Numbered from the stretch's first letter, positions 28,373 to 37,354 are shown. The stretch is 64,000 bases of DNA from Winogradskyella endarachnes (GCF_009741275.1 NZ_WOWS01000001.1:620001-684000), one strand, 5' to 3'. The notes: generated by a model from the letters alone, not told the origin. Program-made: numbers and translations.

Positions 28373-28401
28373 AATTTAAAAAACACACCAAAAGAACGAA
28401 G

Positions 28402-28429
28402 AGCAAGCTTAATAAGGCTTGCTTTTTTT
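28402..28429 (+). terminator. Intrinsic terminator after the adhesin operon
   Basis: Stem AGCAAGC / GCTTGCT with an A/T-rich loop followed by seven T, 30 bases after the OmpA-family stop. Confidence 0.75.
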
Positions 28430-28474
28430 ATTTAGGAAAGTGCAATCTGTACCCAAAATTTAAATAGAATACTG

Positions 28475-28482
28475 TAAGTTTG
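28475..28482 (+). promoter_or_regulatory. Candidate -7 promoter box (TAAGTTTG)
   Basis: TAAGTTTG fits TAnnTTTG and lies 16 bases before the ATG at 28498. It argues against an upstream start at 28480, which would sit inside the promoter. Confidence 0.5.
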
Positions 28483-28497
28483 ACTTTACTCTATGTG

Positions 28498-29400
28498 ATG
28501 AAATATTATACTGTAATAATACTTGTACTCATTCACCTCACAATAAGCTCTCAAACATTAAAAGGGAAAATTTCAGATAGTCTTACACATGAAGCGTTAT
28601 CCTATGTTAATATCAGTATTAAAGATAAAAGGATTGGTGTTTACTCAGATGAAAATGGTGGGTATAAATTTAACTTATCAAAAACTACAGTAAAAGACAC
28701 GTTAATTATTTCCTATATAGGATATAAAAAACAAAAATTAGCCGTTAGTAAATTTCAAGAGAACAAGGAATATCAACTGAATTTAGAACTTACCTCTAAA
28801 ACTGAACCATTAAAAGAAATTTTAATTCATAGTAATCCTAAAAATTTTAGTAAGAATAGCACCCAACTATCTACAGGAAACAGAAATCAAACATTTCCAC
28901 TTTCTCAACCATATGGGTCCGAAGTGGCCATATTTATAGAAAATCCTAAGAATAAATATGGCAAGCTCACTGAACTTCATTTAAAATTTAAAACAATTAA
29001 AGACGATAAATTTCTTACTTATCAAACCTACTATAGAATAGCTTTTTATAATGTGGATAATTTAGGGTTTCCTGGAGATTTAATTCATTTTGAAAACATA
29101 ATTATAAAACCAGAAACTGAAACTAAAAACCTTATAGTAGATTTAGAAGAAAAAGGTATTCCATTTTCTAAAATTGGTATGTTTATAGGTATTGAAACCA
29201 TTAAACCAGACTTTGTTAAAGTTGAAAGCGCAATGTACCTCTCAGCGCCTAGTCTCATTTACACTCATACTAAATCTAGTAAAACATATTTTAGATTCCG
29301 ATCTAACCAATGGCATAAACAACGTAAAACATCCGTATTTAAAAAGAAGTTGTTTGCTGTACCATTTATTAAATTAAAAGCTGTTTTTGAAAAAGAATAA
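28498..29400 (+). CDS. CarboxypepD_reg-like domain protein
   Basis: 300 residues from the ATG at 28498. A signal peptide (about 1-18) leads into an N-terminal beta-sandwich: LKGKISDSLTHEALSYVNISI, then GVYSDENGGYKF and DTLIISYIGYKKQ. This is the plug-side domain found on TonB receptors, here without a receptor barrel. The C-terminal 190 residues look beta-rich and are not recognised. Similar free-standing proteins are common in Flavobacteriaceae; function unknown. Confidence 0.75.
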   Translation: MKYYTVIILVLIHLTISSQTLKGKISDSLTHEALSYVNISIKDKRIGVYSDENGGYKFNLSKTTVKDTLIISYIGYKKQKLAVSKFQENKEYQLNLELTSKTEPLKEILIHSNPKNFSKNSTQLSTGNRNQTFPLSQPYGSEVAIFIENPKNKYGKLTELHLKFKTIKDDKFLTYQTYYRIAFYNVDNLGFPGDLIHFENIIIKPETETKNLIVDLEEKGIPFSKIGMFIGIETIKPDFVKVESAMYLSAPSLIYTHTKSSKTYFRFRSNQWHKQRKTSVFKKKLFAVPFIKLKAVFEKE

Positions 29401-29423
29401 AGCCTATCTAAATTTTAACAAAA

Positions 29424-29456
29424 AAATCCCTGCTCATATAAAACGAACAGAGATTT
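29424..29456 (-). terminator. Intrinsic terminator of the T9SS type A cargo gene
   Basis: On the minus strand, AAATCTCTGTTC pairs with GAGCAGGGATTT over 12 positions, with two G-U pairs and one extra wobble, then a T run. On the plus strand those wobbles would be A-C mismatches, so the hairpin acts on the minus strand. Confidence 0.65.
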
Positions 29457-29482
29457 CAAAATCAACCTTGAATTAATCTAGC

Positions 29483-30334
29483 TTAATCTTTAATGATTTT
29501 TAAGGTATGACCTGATGCTATTTTTAATAAATAAATACCTGTAGATAAACCACTTACATCAATACTTTTATCGTTATCTAAAATTCCATTAAGCACTTTT
29601 GTTCCTAAAATATTATACATTACATAACTTTCATTATTTTCTAATCCAGAAACTCTAATTACACTTTTGGCAGGATTTGGATAATAACTTATCCGTGAAG
29701 ACGATAAATCTAAATCATCTGTTGATAAGGCGTAATTTTGCAAAGTTACAATGTTATCTAAAGCACCTTCACTCCAACAAACACCTTCAAATAAAAGCGT
29801 ATTTTTTGGCGTAATAGACCAATTGGCTTCTGTAAAGGTGCTACTTGGACCACTACCAGCATTCCTTTTTACATAAGAGTTTGAAAAGTTCCAAGATTCT
29901 GTTTCACCATTTTGACCATCAAACCCAAAAATATCTATAACTTGATTTCCGTTAGCTGCATCTATCAATCTTACCTTATCACCACCTTCTACACTAGATA
30001 AAACGGTTCCAATTGTTGTATTTACAGACGTTCTCACACCTGGAAAGTTGTCATCAAAAGCAGTAACATCGTTTACAAGATATAAATAGGTGTCTGTATG
30101 TATACCAGTACCTATAGAATTATTAGTTACCCAATTTGTAGCTGAGGCAAACTGAAACTGAATTTGTAAATCTGTAACATCTACGCTACCTTCAACATAT
30201 AATTCAATAAATCTTGGTGCCACTGAACCAGTTGGGCAATCCCCTTCAACCATAGTTGTAATTTTTACACTTTGGGAAAAAGAAGAAAAAGTCATCAATG
30301 AGACAATTAAACTGTAGAGTAATTTTTGCATCAT
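29483..30334 (-). CDS. Secreted protein with T9SS type A sorting domain
   Basis: 283 residues. A signal peptide (about 1-20, ends FSSFSQ) is followed by a lamin-tail-like domain with APRFIELYVEGSVDVTDL and DIFGFDG. The C-terminal sorting domain of about 75 residues has ISYYPNPAKSVIRVSGL, YNILGTKVLNG and LSTGIYLLKIASG, ending in KIIKD. T9SS would export it and usually removes this domain while attaching the cargo to the cell surface. The passenger's activity is unknown. Confidence 0.88.
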   Translation of the reverse strand: MMQKLLYSLIVSLMTFSSFSQSVKITTMVEGDCPTGSVAPRFIELYVEGSVDVTDLQIQFQFASATNWVTNNSIGTGIHTDTYLYLVNDVTAFDDNFPGVRTSVNTTIGTVLSSVEGGDKVRLIDAANGNQVIDIFGFDGQNGETESWNFSNSYVKRNAGSGPSSTFTEANWSITPKNTLLFEGVCWSEGALDNIVTLQNYALSTDDLDLSSSRISYYPNPAKSVIRVSGLENNESYVMYNILGTKVLNGILDNDKSIDVSGLSTGIYLLKIASGHTLKIIKD

Positions 30335-30441
30335 AAGTAAGGGTTATAAGTTTAATAAGTGTTAGATATTAGGGATAATTTCTATTTAATACACAGTAGA
30401 ATCGTTACGTCTAGTTTATTTACGTTACTTATATATAAGAA

Positions 30442-30933
30442 CTATCTTTTAATAAAAATATTTGTAAAATACCATTTACCTTCCGCATTTTGCTCTGCAG
30501 AGACATCAAAATCTGTATGATCACCTTCTATATTTTCTCTATGACTTGTGCTTGCCAACCAAGCATTAACCACACCTTCTGCAGTATGAAACCCATAACC
30601 TACATTTTCAGTCACTTCATTGGCATTTGCATTGGTCTCTAAACTTTCCTTTCTAAGAAAAAAATAATCATGAGAGACATTAGCTTCTGCAATCATATAA
30701 GTAGTATGAGTTGATGCTACCGCTTTAACCGTATCATGGTTTTGTAGCGTATTTAAACCTAAAGTAATTCTATGTTGGTTTATTAATTCCATTATTTCAA
30801 TCTCAATTTGCTTGGCTTGAGGAGTTGAAGGAACTTCAATTGTTGCAATACCTTCGTCTACAGAATCTGTAGAACAAGAGGTGAAACTTAACACAATTAT
30901 AGCGAAGAAAAATATTTTTTTTAGAGTCTTCAT
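30442..30933 (-). CDS. CAP-domain (SCP/PR-1) lipoprotein
   Basis: 163 residues from the ATG at 30933 (an upstream in-frame start at 30960 would break the signal peptide). Type II signal with lipobox SFTSC. The CAP domain shows INQHRITLGLNTLQNHDTVKAVASTHT, SHDYFF, ENVGYGFHTAEGVVNAWLASTSHRENIEG and a C-terminal WYFTNIFIKR. The His and Glu residues of the CAP cavity are present. Bacterial CAP proteins are secreted; their activities are mostly unknown. Confidence 0.85.
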   Translation of the reverse strand: MKTLKKIFFFAIIVLSFTSCSTDSVDEGIATIEVPSTPQAKQIEIEIMELINQHRITLGLNTLQNHDTVKAVASTHTTYMIAEANVSHDYFFLRKESLETNANANEVTENVGYGFHTAEGVVNAWLASTSHRENIEGDHTDFDVSAEQNAEGKWYFTNIFIKR

Positions 30934-31259
30934 AAGTAGGATATTACTATTTGGCAACACTAAATTAAACTCACATATTTATTAAAATGTTAAATAAATG
31001 TTAAAAACGACAAAATGCATGTTTTTAATCGGATTAATATGCAAAACATCGACGAAATACATGTATTTGCTATATTTTACTACCATACAACCGATTAAAA
31101 AGGCTATTCATCGAATTAATAGTAATATAAAAAATGAATAGTAATGATTACAGAACCATACGCAAATTGTATCAAAAAATTTGGTAGATAGTATCCTTAA
31201 ATTTAAGTATGATTATTTAAAAACAATGGATGTGGTAATAATTAAAAGCTAAAGTGTAA
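30934..31259. other. Intergenic region, no gene recognised
   Basis: 326 bases, strongly AT-rich, with no ORF of note. It contains a widely spaced 11-base inverted repeat and a 14-base palindrome, listed separately. It would carry the promoter of the CAP lipoprotein gene at its left end. Confidence 0.5.
31022..31101. repeat. Inverted repeat with internal palindrome
   Basis: TTTTTAATCGG at 31022-31032 and its exact complement CCGATTAAAAA at 31091-31101 flank 58 bases. Inside them, at 31055-31068, is the perfect palindrome AAATACATGTATTT. There is no T run typical of a terminator. Confidence 0.6.
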
Positions 31260-31907
31260 TTATGGTGCCAAACGCTCAATTTTCCAGTTATAATCTGCTT
31301 GTAGTTGATATCTTATTCTATCGTGAAGTCGATTTGGTCTACCTTGCCAAAATTCTAATTCAACAGGTCTTACCATATAGCCTCCCCAATTTTTAGGTCG
31401 TTCTATTTCTTTTCCTTCAAATTTAGACTCTAAAGATTTTAATTTTAGTTCTAACTCTGTTCTATCCTTTACAGTTTCACTTTGGTTAGAAGCTATTGCT
31501 CCTAGCTGACTTCCTCGTGGTCTCGACTCAAAATAGCCATCACTAAGATTTTCTGAAATTTTTTCTGCCGTCCCTTTTATGATAATTTGACGTTCTGCAG
31601 CATGCCAAAAGAAAGATAAACATACATTAGGATTATTAGCAATAGCCTTCCCTTTTTCACTATTATAATTAGTGTAAAATATAAAACCTTCGTGCGTGTA
31701 TTTTTTAAGAAGTACAACTCTATTTTTGGGATAACCATCTAGCCCTAAGGTAGAAATAGTCATAGCATTGGTCTCGTCTACATTAAAATTTGTATCCACT
31801 TCAACAAACCAATCTCTAAATAATTCTAATGGATTTTCTGGAACATTACTTAATAATAATTCCCCTTTTTCGTAAGATTTTCTGTAATCGCTTAAGTCCT
31901 TTTCCAT
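31260..31907 (-). CDS. pdxH: Pyridoxamine 5'-phosphate oxidase
   Basis: A 215-residue FMN enzyme that oxidises pyridoxamine/pyridoxine 5'-phosphate to pyridoxal 5'-phosphate. Seen are NAMTISTLGLDGYPKNRVVLLK, FIFYTNYNSEKGKAI, the FMN-site WHAAERQIIIKGTAEK, SRPRGSQLGA and the C-terminal EFWQGRPNRLHDRIRY, which carries the substrate-binding RLHDR motif. The length matches the family. Confidence 0.96.
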   Translation of the reverse strand: MEKDLSDYRKSYEKGELLLSNVPENPLELFRDWFVEVDTNFNVDETNAMTISTLGLDGYPKNRVVLLKKYTHEGFIFYTNYNSEKGKAIANNPNVCLSFFWHAAERQIIIKGTAEKISENLSDGYFESRPRGSQLGAIASNQSETVKDRTELELKLKSLESKFEGKEIERPKNWGGYMVRPVELEFWQGRPNRLHDRIRYQLQADYNWKIERLAP

Positions 31908-31932
31908 AGGAATACGAAGTTAATTCAATATT

Positions 31933-31962
31933 TTGTTTTTATCAAAAAAAGTGTAGTTTTAT
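31933..31962 (+). promoter_or_regulatory. Candidate promoter for the STAS-like gene
   Basis: TTTG at 31933-31936, 18 bases, then TAGTTTTA at 31955-31962, one mismatch from TAnnTTTG. The ATG is 33 bases further on. Confidence 0.4.
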
Positions 31963-31995
31963 AAAATAACCACCCTTAAAAAATAATTCCCTTAA

Positions 31996-32409
31996 ATGCA
32001 CTTTGAAAATTCCCTCCTGTCAAAATCATTAACTTATGAAAAATTAACTTTAGACTTTGGAACCAATTACCTCTTTGAAAACTTCATTATTATGGAAGTT
32101 AACGAAGGTGTTCACTTTAATTTTGATAAGTTAAACGAATTACTAACAGAAATAACCGCTCACTACGGTTTTGATAAAAAACTAGCTTATATAGCTAACC
32201 GTGTTAATTCTTATTCTATTGACCCTATTTTGTGGTCTTATTTTGATAAAGATGATAATATGTTAGTGGCAGCATCTATTGTAACGTATTCTAACTCTTC
32301 TTTTATGAGTGCTAGTATTGAGAAGAAATTAGCATCAATAAGCTTAAAACGTTCGTCTAGTTTAGAGGAAGCTATTGGTTGGGTACAACATTTAACTGAA
32401 TTGAGATAA
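31996..32409 (+). CDS. STAS/SpoIIAA-like protein of unknown function
   Basis: A 137-residue soluble protein. The pattern of short strands and helices (NFIIMEVNEGVHFNFDKL, KKLAYIANRVNSYSIDP and a final SLEEAIGWVQHL) suggests a STAS/SpoIIAA-like fold, which often serves in protein-protein regulation. I do not recognise a named family. It converges on rnz with only 3 bases between the stops and no terminator. Confidence 0.6.
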   Translation: MHFENSLLSKSLTYEKLTLDFGTNYLFENFIIMEVNEGVHFNFDKLNELLTEITAHYGFDKKLAYIANRVNSYSIDPILWSYFDKDDNMLVAASIVTYSNSSFMSASIEKKLASISLKRSSSLEEAIGWVQHLTELR

Positions 32410-32412
32410 ACG

Positions 32413-33318
32413 TTAAAATTCAAACGATTTGCCGTCTTTAGATAAAACGGTATTTTCAAAAACAGTTTTGGCTTCGTTTTTAAACAAGTTATAGTCGCTA
32501 TAACGTGTAGAATAATGGCCAAGTATTAAAGTATCTACATTCGCTTTTTTTGCTATTGTAGCTGCTTGTTTTGCTGTACTATGTTTTGTAGGCTCACAGC
32601 GTGCTTCGTCTTTTTCTAAAAACGTAGATTCATGATAAAGCACTGTAGCATCTTCTATAATAGGAAGCATTTCTTCATTATAAACTGTATCACTGCAATA
32701 CGCATAACTTTTTGCTGGCACTGGGTCTTTGGTTACTTTTTGGTTACTAATAAGAACGCCATCTTCATTAACCACATCAAAACCTTGCTTTAATTTTCTG
32801 TAATAAGCCATATCAATATTGGCTTCATTTACCATATTAATATCTAATTTACGCTCATTCTCTTTCTCTTTAAAAAGAAATCCGTTGGTATAAATTCTGT
32901 GTTTAAGTGGAATTGTATGTACTTGTACTTTATCATCTTCATAAATTAATTCTGAATGTTTAGAATTTAATTCGTGAAAAATAAGTTGATATTGTGTCCA
33001 TCCTCCAGATAATTTCATTTGAAGTAAAACAACTTCTTTTAGACCTTTTGGTCCGTATATATGAAGTTCTGTAAGTCTAGTTAATAAACTAAATGTGTTT
33101 ATTAAACCTATTAACCCAAAGTAATGGTCACCATGAAGATGAGAAATAAATATGTGCTTAATTCTAGAGAACTTAACCTTGTTTCGTCTTAATTCTACCT
33201 GAGTTCCTTCACCACAATCTATTAAAAACATATGGTTTTTAATTTCTAAAACTTGCGATGTTGGATTTGTATTTATACGTGGTGTTGCACTATGGCAGCC
33301 AAGAATAGTTAATTTCAT
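32413..33318 (-). CDS. rnz: Ribonuclease Z
   Basis: A 301-residue metallo-beta-lactamase-fold nuclease that matures tRNA 3' ends. The zinc motif is SHLHGDHYFG near residue 60; other ligands lie in YCSDTVYNE, YHESTF and LILGHYSTRY. The exosite arm region (GPKGLKEVV) is present. The length is typical of the short bacterial form. It is the last gene of the pyrR-pyrB-small protein-rnz series. Confidence 0.95.
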   Translation of the reverse strand: MKLTILGCHSATPRINTNPTSQVLEIKNHMFLIDCGEGTQVELRRNKVKFSRIKHIFISHLHGDHYFGLIGLINTFSLLTRLTELHIYGPKGLKEVVLLQMKLSGGWTQYQLIFHELNSKHSELIYEDDKVQVHTIPLKHRIYTNGFLFKEKENERKLDINMVNEANIDMAYYRKLKQGFDVVNEDGVLISNQKVTKDPVPAKSYAYCSDTVYNEEMLPIIEDATVLYHESTFLEKDEARCEPTKHSTAKQAATIAKKANVDTLILGHYSTRYSDYNLFKNEAKTVFENTVLSKDGKSFEF

Positions 33319-33372
33319 TAATTGTATTTAATAGGTTGAAATGACTTAAAGACACCATCAACTAATAGACTT

Positions 33373-33705
33373 TTAAAACCCTAAGTCGCGTTCCATATCT
33401 TCCATTTCTATAATATCATATGCTTCTTGTATAGTTGGGACCACCACAATTTCGTCTGGCATATTATCTAAATCTACCTGATCAGATACCACAACAAAGC
33501 TCTTTTTATCTGCTCTATGATTATTACTTAACCGAAGAAATTCTAAAATATCTTCTAATTTTATTTTTTCTAAACTAGATAATCTTACAATTAGATGATA
33601 GTTTTTATACTTATCATAAGCCTGCTCAATATTATTAACTAATGTTTTTACCGAAGCTTTTTCTTGTGCTATTATTGTAGTATTACCGTCTCTATCTATT
33701 ATCAT
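33373..33705 (-). CDS. Small STAS-like protein next to rnz
   Basis: A 110-residue protein with KYKNYHLIVRLSSLEKIKLEDI, KSFVVVSDQV and VVVPTIQEAYDIIEMEDMERDLGF. This alternation resembles a STAS domain. The family is conserved beside rnz in flavobacteria as far as I recall and is sometimes mislabelled as ribonuclease Z. It has no nuclease motif. It starts 3 bases after the pyrB stop. Confidence 0.65.
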   Translation of the reverse strand: MIIDRDGNTTIIAQEKASVKTLVNNIEQAYDKYKNYHLIVRLSSLEKIKLEDILEFLRLSNNHRADKKSFVVVSDQVDLDNMPDEIVVVPTIQEAYDIIEMEDMERDLGF

Positions 33706-33708
33706 ATC

Positions 33709-34638
33709 CTACTGTTTAATTTTAGAAGCTAACAAATAAATCACTGCCATCCTAATAGCGACACCGTTTTCTACCTGATTTAAAATTATAGCCTGTTTAG
33801 AATCTGCAACATCACTTGTAATTTCTACACCTCTATTTATTGGTCCAGGATGCATTATTACAATCTCCTTATTTAAGCTATCTAATAACTCTTTATTAAC
33901 TCCAAATTGCTGAGTATATTCTCTTGTAGAAGGAAAATAGCTAATGTCCATACGTTCGTTTTGTACACGTAACATATTAGCTACATCGCACCATTCTAAA
34001 GCCTTTTTTAGATTGGTTTCTACTTTAACGCCCAACTCTTTAATATATTTTGGCAGTAATGTTTTTGGCCCGCAAACCATAACATTTGCACCTTGTAATT
34101 GCAAAGCATATATGTTTGAAAGTGCCACTCTACTATGTAAAATATCGCCAACAATAACTACATTTTTACCTTTAACGCTTCCTAATTTTTCTCTTATTGA
34201 ATAAGAATCTAACAAGGCTTGAGTAGGATGCTCATGTGCACCATCACCAGCATTAACAATACTTGCATTAACATGTTTAGATAAAAATACACCAGCTCCA
34301 GGGTTTGGGTGACGCATTACTACCATATCTACTTTCATAGACAGAATATTATTAACTGTATCTATAAGTGTTTCTCCTTTTTTTACCGAAGATTGGGAAG
34401 CCGAAAAATTAATAACATCTGCAGATAATCGTTTTTCCGCTAACTCAAAAGAAAGCTTTGTTCTGGTTGAATTTTCAAAAAACAAATTTGCTATAGTAAT
34501 ATCTCTAAGTGATGGTACTTTTTTAATAGGTCTATTAATAACCTCTTTAAACTGATCGGCAGTATCAAAAATAAGGTCAATATCTTCTTTAGTGAGATAT
34601 TTAATTCCTAATAAGTGATTAACACTTAATTCGCTCAT
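33709..34638 (-). CDS. pyrB: Aspartate carbamoyltransferase catalytic subunit
   Basis: A 309-residue enzyme that condenses carbamoyl phosphate with aspartate, the first committed step of pyrimidine synthesis. The carbamoyl-phosphate motif STRTKLSFE, HPTQALLD and the C-terminal HPGPINRGVE are all visible. No pyrI regulatory subunit is adjacent. It lies 69 bases downstream of pyrR; that spacer has short repeats of GCTATT/TTAGC. Confidence 0.96.
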   Translation of the reverse strand: MSELSVNHLLGIKYLTKEDIDLIFDTADQFKEVINRPIKKVPSLRDITIANLFFENSTRTKLSFELAEKRLSADVINFSASQSSVKKGETLIDTVNNILSMKVDMVVMRHPNPGAGVFLSKHVNASIVNAGDGAHEHPTQALLDSYSIREKLGSVKGKNVVIVGDILHSRVALSNIYALQLQGANVMVCGPKTLLPKYIKELGVKVETNLKKALEWCDVANMLRVQNERMDISYFPSTREYTQQFGVNKELLDSLNKEIVIMHPGPINRGVEITSDVADSKQAIILNQVENGVAIRMAVIYLLASKIKQ

Positions 34639-34707
34639 TCTATTTTGCTTTTAGCTATTAGCTATTCGCCTTTAGCAATTCACTTTTTATTATATGATTT
34701 AATTCAA

Positions 34708-35247
34708 TTATTTGTTAACCAAATAAACTGCATCTTCATCTTCATTTTCTTGCCACTTAACAATAACCTTTTGGTTATCTATAGCATCTACTTGTCTTCC
34801 TCTATAATTAGGTTGTATTGGTAAATGCCTGCTAAAACGTCTATCTATTAAAGTTAACAATTCTATATCCTTAGGCCTTCCAAAAGATTGAATTGCCGTT
34901 AGAGCAGATCTTATACTTCTTCCGGTATATAAAACATCATCAATAAAAACTACGTTTTTATCTTCAACAATAAAATCTATAATTGTAGTATTGGCTTCTA
35001 ATGGTTTTTCTCCTCTTCTAAAATCATCTCTAAAGAAAGTAATATCTAAATGACCAAGTTGAATGTTTTTAATATTGTAATCTTCGGTTAGAATTTTAGC
35101 TAAACGATTTGCTAAAAACTTTCCTCTTGGCTGAATACCTATCAATGCTGTTTCAGAAAAATCATCGTGATTTTCAATGAGTTGACAAGCCAATCTGTGA
35201 AGGATAATATTGACTTCTTTAGAGTTAAGTAGTACTTTATGACTCAT
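34708..35247 (-). CDS. pyrR: Pyrimidine operon regulator / uracil phosphoribosyltransferase
   Basis: A 179-residue phosphoribosyltransferase-fold protein. The PRPP loop is VVFIDDVLYTGRSIRSAL near residue 98; IGIQPRGKFLANRL near residue 41 and LIDRRFSRHLPIQPNYRGR near the end are typical. In Firmicutes PyrR binds mRNA leaders to attenuate pyr genes; it also has UPRT activity. Here it starts the pyrR-pyrB transcript. Confidence 0.93.
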   Translation of the reverse strand: MSHKVLLNSKEVNIILHRLACQLIENHDDFSETALIGIQPRGKFLANRLAKILTEDYNIKNIQLGHLDITFFRDDFRRGEKPLEANTTIIDFIVEDKNVVFIDDVLYTGRSIRSALTAIQSFGRPKDIELLTLIDRRFSRHLPIQPNYRGRQVDAIDNQKVIVKWQENEDEDAVYLVNK

Positions 35248-35272
35248 ATAGTTTCCAAACGTTGTTGGTTTA

Positions 35273-35303
35273 CAAATTTAGGGTAAAATTTTTTGTTTAC
35301 AAT
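35273..35303 (-). promoter_or_regulatory. Promoter of the pyrR-pyrB operon
   Basis: On the minus strand ATTG, 19 bases, then TAAATTTG (complement at 35273-35280), fitting the -33/-7 Bacteroidota pattern. The predicted start of transcription is about 20 bases before the pyrR ATG. Confidence 0.6.
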
Positions 35304-35350
35304 ACAATTTACACACAAAGACATATCTAAACCGTACAAATTATAAAACA

Positions 35351-35382
35351 AAAAAAGCCTCTCGAAAATCGAGAGGCTTTTT
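35351..35382. terminator. Intrinsic terminator after rpsA
   Basis: Perfect stem AAAAAGCCTCTCG / CGAGAGGCTTTTT with loop AAAAT, just downstream of the rpsA stop on the minus strand. Confidence 0.9.
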
Positions 35383-35403
35383 AATATAGATTAATGCGTG
35401 GGC

Positions 35404-37233
35404 TTATTTCTTCCCGTCCATTTTATCTTTAAGAGCTTGTAAAGCATCATTTGCATCACCTAAAGTTGGTTTAGCTTCTGCCGCTTGAGCTTCTGCTTTT
35501 CTTACAGCTTGCTTAACGATTTTAGCTTCTTCTTCTCTAAATACTGCTGTATGAGATGCTACAACACGTTTGAATTCTTTATTAAATTCAATGATTTTGA
35601 ATTCTGCTTCTTCACCTTTACCTAGTTTAGAACCATCTTCTTTCTCTAAGTGACGTGCTGGTACAAATGCAACGATATCTTCATTAAAGTCTATAGTTGC
35701 ACCTTTATCTACTACTTCTGTAATTGCTGCAGTATGCGTAGTACCTAAAGCAAATTCAGTTTCGTACTTATCCCAAGGGTTTTCTGTAGTTTGTTTGTGA
35801 CCTAATGATAATTTACGTCCATCTACGTCTAACTCTAATACTACAACATCTAACTTATCACCTACATTACAGAACTCAGATGGATGCTTAATTTTCTTAG
35901 TCCAAGATAAATCAGAGATGTAAATTAATCCATCAATACCTTCTTCTAATTCAACAAAAACACCAAAGTTTGTAAAGTTACGTACAATACCTGTGTGTTT
36001 AGAACCAACTGGGTATTTGTTAGTAATATCTGTCCATGGATCTGGTGTTAATTGCTTAATACCAAGAGACATCTTACGATCTTCTCTATCTAAAGTTAAG
36101 ATAACCGCTTCAATTTCATCTCCAACAGATACAAAATCTTGCGCTGAACGTAAATGTGTTGACCAAGACATTTCACTTACGTGAACTAATCCTTCTACAC
36201 CTTCTTCTACTTCAACAAAAGCACCGTAATCTGCAATAACTACTACTTTACCTTTTACTTTATCTCCTACTTTTACAGTTTCACCTAAAGCTTCCCATGG
36301 ATGTTTAGATAACTGTTTAAGACCTAATTGGATTCTTGATTTGTTTTCATCAAAATCAAGGATTACAACATTTAATTTCTGATCTAACTCAACAATCTCA
36401 TTTGGATGGTTGATACGAGACCATGATAAATCTGTAATATGTACTAAACCATCTACACCACCTAAATCGATAAACACACCATAAGAAGTAATATTTTTTA
36501 CAACACCTTCTAATACTTGTCCTTTTTCTAGTTGACCAATGATTTCTTTCTTTTGTTCTTCAATATCTGCTTCAATAAGCGCTTTATGAGAAACAACTAT
36601 GTTTTTGAATTCGTGGTTGATTTTTACAACTTTAAATTCCATAGTTTTATTTACGTACTGATCGTAATCTCTAATTGGTTTCACATCGATTTGAGAACCT
36701 GGTAAGAAAGCTTCTATACCAAATACATCTACGATCATACCACCTTTAGTTCTGCATTTTACAAAACCGTTTACAATTTCACCAGTTTCATGTGCATTGT
36801 TTACACGATCCCATGCTTTAATTACTCTCGCTTTTCTGTGAGATAATACTAATTGACCAGTTGCATCTTCGCGTACATCAATTAATACTTCTACTTTATC
36901 ACCAACAGCTAAGTTAGGGTTGTAACGGAACTCATTAAGTGAAATTACACCTTCAGACTTTGCGTTAATGTCAATAATTGCATCACGATCTGTGATTGTG
37001 ATTACAGTACCTTCTACAACTTGATCATCTAATGTATCAACGAAATTTTCAGATACTAATTTTTCAAACTCTTCTAATTTTGTGTCCGCAACTTGCTCAA
37101 TTCCTTCTTCGTAATTGTGCCAATCGAACTCTGCTAAGAATTTTTCTGGATTTGCTTGTGCTTCAGAGATTACTGGAGCTTGAACTGCTTCAGTTGCTTC
37201 AACCTCAGCTTGATTTGTTTCTTTTTCAGACAT
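35404..37233 (-). CDS. rpsA: 30S ribosomal protein S1
   Basis: 609 residues with six tandem S1 (OB-fold) domains, seen by repeats such as VVKNITSYGVFIDLGGVDGL, VVVIADYGAFVEVEEGVEGL and IVRNFTNFGVFVELEEGIDGL, each followed by HxSDLSW-like motifs. It unfolds and recruits mRNA to the ribosome. Bacteroidota rarely use Shine-Dalgarno sequences, so S1 is presumably important for initiation. An acidic N-terminal extension of about 40 residues and an Ala/Lys-rich tail flank the domains. Confidence 0.97.
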   Translation of the reverse strand: MSEKETNQAEVEATEAVQAPVISEAQANPEKFLAEFDWHNYEEGIEQVADTKLEEFEKLVSENFVDTLDDQVVEGTVITITDRDAIIDINAKSEGVISLNEFRYNPNLAVGDKVEVLIDVREDATGQLVLSHRKARVIKAWDRVNNAHETGEIVNGFVKCRTKGGMIVDVFGIEAFLPGSQIDVKPIRDYDQYVNKTMEFKVVKINHEFKNIVVSHKALIEADIEEQKKEIIGQLEKGQVLEGVVKNITSYGVFIDLGGVDGLVHITDLSWSRINHPNEIVELDQKLNVVILDFDENKSRIQLGLKQLSKHPWEALGETVKVGDKVKGKVVVIADYGAFVEVEEGVEGLVHVSEMSWSTHLRSAQDFVSVGDEIEAVILTLDREDRKMSLGIKQLTPDPWTDITNKYPVGSKHTGIVRNFTNFGVFVELEEGIDGLIYISDLSWTKKIKHPSEFCNVGDKLDVVVLELDVDGRKLSLGHKQTTENPWDKYETEFALGTTHTAAITEVVDKGATIDFNEDIVAFVPARHLEKEDGSKLGKGEEAEFKIIEFNKEFKRVVASHTAVFREEEAKIVKQAVRKAEAQAAEAKPTLGDANDALQALKDKMDGKK

Positions 37234-37354
37234 GTGTGCTGAATTAAAATTTGTATTCTGTAGTTATAGAAATAACACGGAAAATCTACAGAAGATATTA
37301 ATTAAAATTAAGTTTATTCCCTTTTCTCTTTCTTTAATCCGCTAAAAAGGGCTG

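Noticed and set aside
34639..34707. Short GCTATT/TTAGC repeats between pyrR and pyrB as a riboswitch
   Set aside because: No conserved aptamer or stable terminator structure is visible; it looks like a low-complexity spacer.
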